58,023 nucleotides of DNA from Clostridia bacterium (lineage in GTDB: Bacteria > Bacillota > Clostridia > Oscillospirales > Acutalibacteraceae), in assembly GCA_017468425.1 (NCBI GenBank), contig JAFUIO010000003.1:1-58023 (forward strand), in the 5' to 3' direction. Below are positions 24,831-32,493 of this stretch, in pieces. Both the position numbers and the translations under genes were made by a program. Numbering within the stretch: position 1 is the stretch's first letter; each line of letters opens with the position of its first letter. The notes beneath the pieces were generated by a model. It was not told where the DNA came from. It saw only the letters and a list, made by a program, of their open reading frames with translations, and did not search any database.

Positions 24831-25517
24831 TCATATCCATTTGAGTTTGTACATACCGAAACCTGCTGCAAGTGTTGCAACGATTGTGATAAACATAAGT
24901 GTACCAACGCCCATTGAAGGTGAGAAGATAAGAACTATAACACCAACGAGCACTGCAACGATAACAAGCTTCCAGTATTTTTCAAAGTAACTTGCTGCAA
25001 GAGCACCGAACAATGCGGGAAGAACAAAGTCAAATGCAGGTTTGATTGAAGGAGCCTGAAGAACTTCGGGACCTACAAAAAGTGAGAACACTACAACACC
25101 TACTGCAATAATAATAGTTGTAACAATAGCAGAAACACCGATAGCGATTGTAGCAATTACTTCGCCTTCTTCAGTATTTGCTTTTACCTTAGCACTATTC
25201 ATTGCATTAAGACCAACGGGAAGCTTAAGGTTTGAAATGTTACCTGTTACGAATGAAAGGTATGTACCGCCTGCACCCAGCATGGGAACATAAGCAATAA
25301 CTTCAGCAATAGCTGTAAGCCAATAAAGAGTCATAAGCTGAGGCAGAACCTGCTTGAGAGCTTCGCCGTCAGGTAAAACGCCTAATTTAACACAGATAAG
25401 TACGGGAATTGAAAGGAGCATCAAAATAGCACCGATTGTCCACATAATACCCCATCTGTGAACTTTATCGAAATAATCTTTTTCACGGGGACTCATATAT
25501 TTTTTATCTTTAGCCAT
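24831..25517 (-). CDS. Uncharacterised multi-pass membrane protein
   Basis: A 228-residue protein with about six helices (near 22-45, 60-85, 118-145, 160-175, 180-200, 203-225) and a charged 20-residue N-terminus. No named family recognised. It starts 3 bases after the DUF5058-like gene and both are probably one complex or transporter. The loop near 85-100 (GNISNLKLPVGLNAMNSAKV) looks conserved-type but I cannot assign it. Confidence 0.75.
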   Translation of the reverse strand: MAKDKKYMSPREKDYFDKVHRWGIMWTIGAILMLLSIPVLICVKLGVLPDGEALKQVLPQLMTLYWLTAIAEVIAYVPMLGAGGTYLSFVTGNISNLKLPVGLNAMNSAKVKANTEEGEVIATIAIGVSAIVTTIIIAVGVVVFSLFVGPEVLQAPSIKPAFDFVLPALFGALAASYFEKYWKLVIVAVLVGVIVLIFSPSMGVGTLMFITIVATLAAGFGMYKLKWI

Positions 25518-25520
25518 TTT

Positions 25521-26414
25521 TTACACCTCCGCTCCGATTTCGTACCAAGTAATGCCTGTTATTGATTCAGGAAGAACATTCATAAACAGAATTGCCATTC
25601 CCATTGCCGCAAACATTGCGATAGGCATAATGAAAGGTTCAAGTTTTGACAATTTGAATTTTTTGCAAACAACAGTAAGAATTGTCATAAATACCATTGA
25701 GCAGATAAGAACAAGAATTGAAACAACACCTGCTGAGCCTGTGATGTTTTTAACTTTTTCAATAGCACCTTCTGCATTTACAATGCTGTTGCCGAATTCG
25801 TCAAGTCTGTTTGTTGTTGCAACTGTTCTGCCGTTGATTTCACGTGCAACAAAAGCTGAAACAATACCGATGAAAGCTGATGCTGAAATAACGTCACCAA
25901 GGTTTGACTTGGGTTTATCTGAAGTTTCTGCATCTTTGCTTTTGTCTGATTCTTTATTCATTGCAAAGCCGACTTTTTTCTGGAGGAATTTGCAAAGGAA
26001 AGGAATCATAAGCAAGGGAGCAATACTGCCCACTGTCATTGCAACTGCGATTGTTGCAAACTGCTGGGGGTCGGTAACTGCCTTGTTAAGAGCAATGCCC
26101 CAATAGTCAAGAGTTGTCTGTGCTGCTGTTGTTTCATAGGCAAGGTTACCGATAACAGAAAGTCTTATCCAGGGAAGAACAATGCCTAATGCGTTTGCAA
26201 GAACGAAAACTGTTGCAAGAATTGAAACAGCAGGTGCAACTGTGAAAAGTGCACTTGAAGAAACTGTGCTTTTAAGAGTGCTTTCTGAAATGCCTAATTC
26301 TTTTGCACGTTTCCATGATTTGACAATAAAGAATACTGACTGAACAATTACGAATACGATAACCGCAGCGGCTATCATAAACATAATTTTGTCTGATTTG
26401 AAATCTCCTGCCAT
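25521..26414 (-). CDS. DUF5058-like membrane protein
   Basis: A 297-residue protein with about seven helices. The first 110 residues (VQSVFFIVKSWKRAKELGIS, SSALFTVAPAVSILATVF, LPWIRLSVIGNLAYETTAA) follow what I recall of DUF5058, a Firmicutes membrane family of unknown function that often has a second membrane gene beside it. A charged Lys/Ser/Asp-rich linker lies at about 152-172. Third gene of a five-gene unit ending with rpe. Confidence 0.65.
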   Translation of the reverse strand: MAGDFKSDKIMFMIAAAVIVFVIVQSVFFIVKSWKRAKELGISESTLKSTVSSSALFTVAPAVSILATVFVLANALGIVLPWIRLSVIGNLAYETTAAQTTLDYWGIALNKAVTDPQQFATIAVAMTVGSIAPLLMIPFLCKFLQKKVGFAMNKESDKSKDAETSDKPKSNLGDVISASAFIGIVSAFVAREINGRTVATTNRLDEFGNSIVNAEGAIEKVKNITGSAGVVSILVLICSMVFMTILTVVCKKFKLSKLEPFIMPIAMFAAMGMAILFMNVLPESITGITWYEIGAEV

Positions 26415-26445
26415 TTTACCACCTCATATTTTTTACATTCATTTT

Positions 26446-26961
26446 TTATATCAACAACATTGCTGCTGTCAACAGTGCGTTTGTAAGGAATGTTACACCC
26501 ATATTTTCTGCATATGCACCAACGCGCATAATTGCAGCACCGGGAGCAAAAACGATTCTTTCTGCTTTTTTAAGGTCTTTGTATTCTTCCCACATCATAA
26601 GAGCATCTTCGATTGAGGGGAAGAGATTTGTAAACATTGAAAAAGCGAAATAAAGACATATCAGGCTTACAATTCTCAGGACTGCACCTGAAACATCAAG
26701 ATACCAGATATTAAGAATTGCAGGAAGTGCAAAAATCATACCTGTGATGAACATCATAAGTCCGGGAATAAAGCAGAGCCAGAAGCTTTTTGCACCTTTT
26801 ACAGGCTCGTGCTCAACGTGACCTGCCATTTCATTGAACTGAAAATATTTTTTGTTTTCAACGGGAATGCCGAAAATTTTACAAAGAAGCTGTTCCCAGA
26901 ATCCTCTTAAAAATCCGCCGGGAAATGTGAGGATTTTTATTATTGCGTTAATGTATCTCAT
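26446..26961 (-). CDS. Membrane protein resembling a degenerate metalloprotease family
   Basis: A 171-residue protein with about four helices. FPGGFLRGFWEQLLCKIFGI (13-32), AGHVEHE (45-51) and NLFPSIEDA (110-118) recall a small site-2-protease-like family whose members read FPG...HELAH...C, GYV.HE and FPS.ED (from memory). In this protein the HExxH positions are R-G-F-W-E, so the zinc site seems lost. It overlaps the TPR gene by 4 bases. Pseudo-enzyme status is inferred. Confidence 0.5.
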   Translation of the reverse strand: MRYINAIIKILTFPGGFLRGFWEQLLCKIFGIPVENKKYFQFNEMAGHVEHEPVKGAKSFWLCFIPGLMMFITGMIFALPAILNIWYLDVSGAVLRIVSLICLYFAFSMFTNLFPSIEDALMMWEEYKDLKKAERIVFAPGAAIMRVGAYAENMGVTFLTNALLTAAMLLI

Positions 26962-28529
26962 TGCAGATATGCCTCCCCGTCTACAAATACTTCTTTAAGT
27001 GTTTTCTTGCCTTCCATTGCTGCTTTTACATCTTCGTTAACTGCAATGCTGTTGCTTTCAAAGAGGCTCATAACTATATCATAGCCGTTATCCTTGCTGT
27101 CGTAAACTTTTTCGCCGTCTTTTTCGGAAGGTTTAGTTCCTTTTACGTGATATTCGTAATGAAGCAGAGCATAAACGTTTGCACTGTGAACATCAACATT
27201 GAGAAGGAAAGATTCTTCAATCGCACTCAGAGCCTTTTCTTTATCGCCGAGAAGTGCGTGACATACTGCTTTTTCTGTAAGCAATGTGTAAGGCATTGTA
27301 AGAGGTTCGGTAGAATAGTAAATTTCATCTACTGTCTTTTCAGCCTTGTCGTAAATTTCAAGAGCTTTTTCAGGGTTGTTTTTCTTAATCTGTATCTTCA
27401 TAAGATACTGGTAGAATTCAACGCTTTCAGGTGAAGCTTTGATGATATCGTTGCAGATTTTTTCCACTTCATCAAACTTTCCCTGCTCAAGATAAACCAT
27501 ACAAACCTGAGGAGCCCAGATTGTTTCGTAAGATTTTCCGCCTTCTTTGAGTTCAAGAAGATATTTTACCTGTGCATCTTCTGCATTTTCAACAAACTGA
27601 CAAAGATAACTCTGCATATATGCAACTGCGTATTTGTCATATTTGCTGTCAGCTTTGAGTTTTTCGATTTCTGCAAGCGGTTTTTTGATATCAGAAATAT
27701 CTTTTTTGCCCTGAGCATAGCTCAATTCCATAAACAAAGACTGATACTCTGTCTGGATTGACTTGCATGTATCTGCAAAACTGTCGAGAACTTTTTTGTA
27801 TTCATTTGCCTCTGAATATCTCGGTGAAGAAAGAGCGTTCATTTCTTCAAGATATGTCAGGTAATCCTGTGCAGAAACAAGACCGCCTAAATTGTAATAA
27901 GCGTCAACAACTTTAGCGTAAGTTTTTCTGCCTGCGTCAAAATCAGCCTGACCTGTTGTGCTTGTCTGGTTGAATGAATCAGCCATAGAAAGTGCTTCCT
28001 GATAGCAGGTAAGAGCTGAACGGAAGTTGCCGTCTTTCATATATGAGTCACCCTTGATAACGGGTACTGCAACACTAAAGCCGTAGCCGCACCATACAAT
28101 TGCAATAAACGCTGCAACTATTGTTGCAAGTAAAGAAAGAATACCCCAGATATTCATTGGAGTTTTCTTCATTTTTTCACGGCAGACTTTGCAGTAAAGA
28201 TAATCTTCGTCAAGCTCAGTATATCTTTTTCTTTTTCCGCAGCTGATGCAAAGTTCATCTTCCGAAACGTCGCTTATGTCTTCTTCATCCGCTTCTGCAT
28301 TTTCGCTTTCTGCAGATTCTTCCGCTGCTGTTTCAGCAACAATTTCGTCGTCTGTACCGCCAACCTGTGCAAGACCGTCCCAGTCAGTAACAGGCTGGGT
28401 TTCGCTGTCGCTTTTTGTCTTTTTCAGGTTTTCAAGAATTTCGCTTACTTCGTCTTTTTCCTGCTCGGAAAGTGTGTCAATTTCTTTCACACCGTCTTCG
28501 AGCAATTCTTTTTCTTTATTCTCGTCCAA
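26958..28529 (-). CDS. Zinc-ribbon, single-pass membrane protein with TPR-like repeats
   Basis: A 523-residue protein. An acidic N-terminal region (1-92) leads to a zinc ribbon with CISCGKRKR and CKVC (about 93-115), one membrane helix (about 128-152) and an extracytoplasmic region of TPR-like helices (about 160-500, for example DGNFRSALTCYQEALSM and NPEKALEIYDKAE). TTG start at 28529, 8 bases after AGGAGGCG. First gene of the membrane operon; it could be the scaffold that binds the partners. No enzyme motif seen. Confidence 0.8.
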   Translation of the reverse strand: MDENKEKELLEDGVKEIDTLSEQEKDEVSEILENLKKTKSDSETQPVTDWDGLAQVGGTDDEIVAETAAEESAESENAEADEEDISDVSEDELCISCGKRKRYTELDEDYLYCKVCREKMKKTPMNIWGILSLLATIVAAFIAIVWCGYGFSVAVPVIKGDSYMKDGNFRSALTCYQEALSMADSFNQTSTTGQADFDAGRKTYAKVVDAYYNLGGLVSAQDYLTYLEEMNALSSPRYSEANEYKKVLDSFADTCKSIQTEYQSLFMELSYAQGKKDISDIKKPLAEIEKLKADSKYDKYAVAYMQSYLCQFVENAEDAQVKYLLELKEGGKSYETIWAPQVCMVYLEQGKFDEVEKICNDIIKASPESVEFYQYLMKIQIKKNNPEKALEIYDKAEKTVDEIYYSTEPLTMPYTLLTEKAVCHALLGDKEKALSAIEESFLLNVDVHSANVYALLHYEYHVKGTKPSEKDGEKVYDSKDNGYDIVMSLFESNSIAVNEDVKAAMEGKKTLKEVFVDGEAYLQ

Positions 28530-28583
28530 AAGAACGCCTCCTATCGTAAGTTAAATTAAGGGTTAACTTATAATTTAACCTAT

Positions 28584-28612
28584 ATTATACAACATTCCGC
28601 TGTTTTAATCAA
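28584..28612 (-). promoter_or_regulatory. Promoter of the zinc-ribbon/TPR membrane operon
   Basis: Minus-strand TTGATT (complement of 28607-28612), 17 bases, TATAAT (complement of 28584-28589), 54 bases before the TTG start. The leader contains a GTTAA-type palindrome (GGGTTAACTTATAATTTAACC). Confidence 0.75.
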
Positions 28613-28650
28613 CAGAAAAATGTACATTCACTTTAATAATCTGTTAATTT

Positions 28651-29271
28651 TCAAGCAAATTTCTCTGCATTTTCCTTAATGAAATCCGCACCTTTTTTCT
28701 TGAGCAGTTTCATATCTGATGAAGCCTTTATTTTTTCGTCAAGTTCATCTGTTTTTTCTTTTATTACGGATTCTGTTTCGTTGTCTTCATCGTAACAATC
28801 GTACAGATTTTTAACAAGAGAATAAGTTGAACTGTCAGTAATTTTTTCGCACATCTGCAAAGCATAAGGTGTAAGAGGTTTTGTGTAGTTTTTAAAAAAC
28901 TCTGACGGTGCTTTTTCTGATTCTTCAATAAAATAATGAAGTGAGTATACAAGTTTTTCTTCTTCCTTCAATTCTTCGAAAGCTGCACTCATATCTCCGC
29001 TTTTTTCAAGACGCACCTGAATGTTATCTGCCACACCTTCAACGAGATTTTCCGTTTCGTCTGCAAGAATTTTTTCTTTTGTCAGGTCGGAATAGGTTTC
29101 TCTTATCATTTTCATATGGTCAAGTTTTTTAATAAGTTTTTCTTTTTCTGCTCTGTTTTTAGCAGCAGATGCACCTGCTTTTCTGAACATCAGAAGCATT
29201 GCTATGGTTGCCACAACAAGTGCCAGCACAAGGTACCAATATTCTTTTACATAATCAATAAAAGCCTGCAT
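28651..29271 (-). CDS. Membrane-anchored coiled-coil protein of unknown function
   Basis: A 206-residue protein with an N-terminal helix (YWYLVLALVVATIAMLLMF, 12-30) followed by a charged, helix-rich region (Glu/Lys) to the C-terminus, consistent with a coiled coil. It starts 2 bases after rsmI, with GGAGG overlapping the end of rsmI, so it is co-transcribed with rsmI and trmN6. No family recognised. Confidence 0.7.
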   Translation of the reverse strand: MQAFIDYVKEYWYLVLALVVATIAMLLMFRKAGASAAKNRAEKEKLIKKLDHMKMIRETYSDLTKEKILADETENLVEGVADNIQVRLEKSGDMSAAFEELKEEEKLVYSLHYFIEESEKAPSEFFKNYTKPLTPYALQMCEKITDSSTYSLVKNLYDCYDEDNETESVIKEKTDELDEKIKASSDMKLLKKKGADFIKENAEKFA

Positions 29272-29273
29272 TT

Positions 29274-30095
29274 TTATTCCTCCGTTATAATCGCGTAAAT
29301 GTCACCTTTTTTTATGCCTGTTATTTTAGCGGCCTGTTTTGCACTCTCGTTTTTAGAAAAGCCTTCGCCCATTTTCTGACGTGCAATTTCCACCGCATCT
29401 TCCAGAGTTACTGCCTTTTTCTCTTCTTTTTTACCTTCAATTATCAGCACAATCTCGCCTTTTATGCCGCCTTCACCGTAAAGCTTTACAGCTTCAGCAA
29501 AGGTTGTTCTGATAACTTCTTCGTGGATTTTTGTAATTTCTCTTACAATGGCAATTTTTCTGTCACCGAAGTTTTCGTACATATCCTTCAGCGTTGCTGC
29601 AAGCTTGTGGGGTGCTTCATAAAAAATCATCGTGCGTTTTTCATCTTTCAACGATTCAAGATGTTCACGCCTTGAATTTTTTGTAACACTCAGGAAGCCT
29701 TCAAAAGTAAATCTTCCGCTGGGCATTCCCGAAATCGCAAGTGCAGTTGAAAAAGCACACGGTCCGGGGACAGATTCCACTTCAATATTATTCTCGTGAC
29801 AAGCTCTTACCAGGTCTTCCCCGGGGTCAGAAATTGCAGGCATTCCCGCATCTGTAACAAGGGCACAGACTTCGCCCGAAATGAGCCTTGCAATAATTTT
29901 TTCGCCCTGCTCTGTGCGGTTATGCTCAAAATAACTTACCATCTGTTTTTTGATTCCGAAATGGTTGAGAAGTTTAAGTGTTACACGCGTATCTTCTGCA
30001 GCGATAAAATCGCATTCTTCAAGAGTTTTAACGGCTCTCGGAGAAAAGTCGCCAAGATTTCCGATAGGCGTTCCCACAACATAAAGTTTACCCAT
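29274..30095 (-). CDS. rsmI: 16S rRNA (cytidine1402-2'-O)-methyltransferase RsmI
   Basis: A 273-residue tetrapyrrole-methylase-fold enzyme: LYVVGTPIGNLGDFSPRAV (3-21), AEDTRVT (37-43), LVTDAGMPAISDPGEDLV (82-99), EGFLSV (129-134), FYEAPHKLA (156-164). It 2'-O-methylates C1402 in 16S rRNA. The start at 30095 follows GAGGTGG; the upstream in-frame ATG at 30140 lies within trmN6. It overlaps trmN6 by 8 bases, which groups two RNA methyltransferases. Confidence 0.95.
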   Translation of the reverse strand: MGKLYVVGTPIGNLGDFSPRAVKTLEECDFIAAEDTRVTLKLLNHFGIKKQMVSYFEHNRTEQGEKIIARLISGEVCALVTDAGMPAISDPGEDLVRACHENNIEVESVPGPCAFSTALAISGMPSGRFTFEGFLSVTKNSRREHLESLKDEKRTMIFYEAPHKLAATLKDMYENFGDRKIAIVREITKIHEEVIRTTFAEAVKLYGEGGIKGEIVLIIEGKKEEKKAVTLEDAVEIARQKMGEGFSKNESAKQAAKITGIKKGDIYAIITEE

Positions 30096-30822
30096 TCTGT
30101 GCCACCTCATCATTTCCGTAAATACCATCAAGGTATTCACCGTTTTCGTCAGCGAGAATTATTTCATTCTCAACTTTAAGTCCGCATTTGCCGCCTTTTT
30201 TGCCTTCCACAAGCACAAGAAAAGGTTTCATCCCTTTCTGCCTTGTGCAGAATGCCATTCGTTTAGGTTCAATGTGGTTTTCTCTCATGGCCTGAAAAAC
30301 ATCGCAGAGCCTTTCAGGTCGGTGACAGACGCAGAATCTGCCGCCGTATTTAAGTATGTAAGATGCACATTTTGCACCTTCAAAAATATCAGACATAAAC
30401 TCGTGCCTTGCAATTTTGGCACTGATGTTGGGACTTGCTTCACCTGAATCTTTAGAGAAATATGGCGGATTGAAAGTAACAAGAGAAAATTTGCCCATAG
30501 GAAGATTCTTTGAAAAATCACGCAAATCGCAGTTGATAACTTCAAGTTTGCCTTCAAGGTGATTAAGTGAAATTGCTTCTTCTACAAGTTCACAGGCATT
30601 TTTCTGAATTTCCACCGCAGTAATGCAGTCGTTTTTTTCTTCCCTGAGCATAAGCAAGGGAATAATTCCGCAACCTGTTCCCAAATCGCAGCATATATCC
30701 TTGCGTTTTGCAGCTGAAAAAGAAGTCAGCAATACCGCATCTGTACCGAAAGTGTGGTCTTCAGAAACAACTGCAGTAATTCCGCCACCTAAATATTCAG
30801 TTTTGAAAGCTGAATCGCCCAT
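30088..30822 (-). CDS. trmN6: tRNA1(Val) adenine-37 N6-methyltransferase (TrmN6/YfiC family)
   Basis: A 244-residue class I methyltransferase. DLGTGCGIIPLLM (45-57) is motif I, followed by ITAVEIQKNACELV and the catalytic TFNPPYF (about 115-121), the NPPY motif of N6-adenine enzymes. Family members modify A37 of tRNAs. First gene of the trmN6-rsmI-coiled-coil unit. Confidence 0.9.
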   Translation of the reverse strand: MGDSAFKTEYLGGGITAVVSEDHTFGTDAVLLTSFSAAKRKDICCDLGTGCGIIPLLMLREEKNDCITAVEIQKNACELVEEAISLNHLEGKLEVINCDLRDFSKNLPMGKFSLVTFNPPYFSKDSGEASPNISAKIARHEFMSDIFEGAKCASYILKYGGRFCVCHRPERLCDVFQAMRENHIEPKRMAFCTRQKGMKPFLVLVEGKKGGKCGLKVENEIILADENGEYLDGIYGNDEVAQNG

Positions 30823-30850
30823 AACTACCCACCTTAACCTTTAATAATTA

Positions 30851-30879
30851 ATTGTACCACAAAACCGCAGTGTATTCAA
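30851..30879 (-). promoter_or_regulatory. Promoter of the trmN6-rsmI unit
   Basis: Minus-strand TTGAAT (complement of 30874-30879), 17 bases, TACAAT (complement of 30851-30856), 29 bases before the start codon. Confidence 0.75.
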
Positions 30880-30912
30880 GCAAAATGAATTATAATTTAT
30901 CGGAATGTAAAT

Positions 30913-31110
30913 TCGGCTTCTCCTTAAGGCGATTCCCCTGTCAGAGGAAATGTCCGCAGGACAAAGGGGTCCCGTTTTCGGAAGAAAAAGCGGAAGTCTT
31001 CTTATCTTTCTCTTACTCTACTCTTTCTCGTTCTCTATCTCTGGTGGAAAATTTTCGCTCACATGCGAAATATTTTCGTTTTTTGTTTTTATGAAATGGC
31101 AGAAAACACT
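30913..31110. repeat. Degenerate intergenic repeat region
   Basis: The roughly 510-bp gap between trmN6 and the beta-helix gene holds CGGCTTCTCCTTAAGGCGA, a TGTCCGCAGGACA palindrome, CCCCTGTC/GGGG complementary words and a pyrimidine-rich stretch. It resembles the CTTCTCCTTAAGG-type dispersed repeats of gut Clostridia, in decayed form. From 31111 to 31235 I see nothing that I can name. Short open frames here lack ribosome sites. Confidence 0.4.
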
Positions 31111-31235
31111 GTTCTTACAACATAATGTCTGAATATACATATAAATCATCAAAAAGCTCGCATCAGTGATAACATAAAACTGTTTACAGGAAGTACACTT
31201 ATTGATTATCATAAATTCACTATCGATAATATTAT

Positions 31236-31262
31236 AAAAACCCGCCTGAAAGCAGACGGGTT
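31236..31262 (-). terminator. Terminator of the beta-helix protein gene
   Basis: Minus-strand stem AACCCGTCTG/CAGGCGGGTT (one mismatch) followed by TTTTTAT. Confidence 0.85.
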
Positions 31263-31335
31263 GGTTGTTCTGATAGCTGATTGTTTAGTTATTCAATCAG
31301 ATATAATTAATTTGTGTTTGGTGTACAGCTCAGAA

Positions 31336-32424
31336 TTACTGCTCGTTGTAATTGAGCATTTCGCAGTTGTTCTTTTTGGAGAGTGCATCGAGCATAAGCT
31401 CTCCGCCTTCGCCTTTATCATAAAAAACTGTGCCTTTTTTGCCTTTCACCGCAGGTGATACAAGCTTCGTTTTATATGCCAGCAAATCAAAGTTTTCACC
31501 TGCTATGCCGTTTTTGAGATACACAACTTTATTTGTATTCTGTGCAGTAGCCTCAACGTCAATAAGCTCAAGTCTTTCAGTTGACCTTGCCGAATACTGC
31601 CACGGCTCTGACTTTGTGCAGAGAATTGCGCCGTATTTAAGCATCGACACAGGCTTGCCGCCAAATTCCTTTTCTGTGTAGGAAATACATTCGCAGTTTT
31701 CTATTCTCACAGTTGAATCAGGAATAAGACCTGCAACTATGGCTGCTGACTGATAGGAAATTGCCGTTACGTTTTCGATGTAAACAACGCCTTTTCTGTT
31801 GGTGTTGTCACCGCCGTCAACGTGAATCGCACTTGCTCTTGCGTGGGGATAATCAGCACCCTCGTATGAAAAACCGGGGTTTGCAGAATGGTCTGCAATG
31901 ATTGTCATATTCCTTATCTGCACGTTGCTGTTAGCCACAATAACGGGAGTGTCGCCATAAGTGCCGCCTGTGCTTTTCAGGATAACACCTTCACGTGATT
32001 CACCCACAAAAGCAATGGTTTTACCGCTGTATGGTCTGATAAAATCGTGATATTCGCCGTTTGCAATATTCACTGTAGCCACAGGGTAACCGTCTGCTTC
32101 CCATCTGGCAACAGCATCAGAAATAGTGGGATATGTTTTTCCCGCACCAACTTCATACTGCACACTGTTTGCCCAGAGGCTATCGTCAAAAGCAGGTATT
32201 CCGCCTTTGGTTACGTTGCTTTTTTCAGTTACGTGCTCTTCTGCGTTATTTTCCTCAGTTTCTTCATCTCTGATAGCATCGTTATCTTCAAACACGATTT
32301 TTTCGTCAGATACACCTTTGATTTTACTCATCAGCATACCTACACCGCAAACTGCTCCTATTCCGAGGCATAACGCCACAAACACAATCACAAGACCTCT
32401 TGCGAATTGTACATTATCGTTCAT
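31336..32424 (-). CDS. Membrane-anchored right-handed beta-helix protein (pectinesterase-like)
   Basis: A 362-residue protein. An N-terminal helix (10-32) anchors it outside the cell, an acidic linker follows (40-70), then a beta-helix: YEVGAGKTYPTISDAVARWE (pectinesterase-like start), IRPYSGKTIAFVGES, NVQIRNMTIIADHSA and VVYIENVTAISYQSAAIVAG. The first part resembles carbohydrate esterase family 8, but the catalytic QALR/DFIFG blocks of true pectinesterases are not evident. It may bind or modify polysaccharide. It follows the glycosidase gene. Confidence 0.75.
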   Translation of the reverse strand: MNDNVQFARGLVIVFVALCLGIGAVCGVGMLMSKIKGVSDEKIVFEDNDAIRDEETEENNAEEHVTEKSNVTKGGIPAFDDSLWANSVQYEVGAGKTYPTISDAVARWEADGYPVATVNIANGEYHDFIRPYSGKTIAFVGESREGVILKSTGGTYGDTPVIVANSNVQIRNMTIIADHSANPGFSYEGADYPHARASAIHVDGGDNTNRKGVVYIENVTAISYQSAAIVAGLIPDSTVRIENCECISYTEKEFGGKPVSMLKYGAILCTKSEPWQYSARSTERLELIDVEATAQNTNKVVYLKNGIAGENFDLLAYKTKLVSPAVKGKKGTVFYDKGEGGELMLDALSKKNNCEMLNYNEQ

Positions 32425-32493
32425 TAAATTACCTTCTTCAAAAAGATGTATTCAATAAATAATTATACTATTTTATACAGAAATGTCAATATA

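Noticed and set aside
30852..31212. Small open frames on both strands between trmN6 and the beta-helix gene
   Set aside because: No ribosome site, odd composition, and repeat-like sequence.
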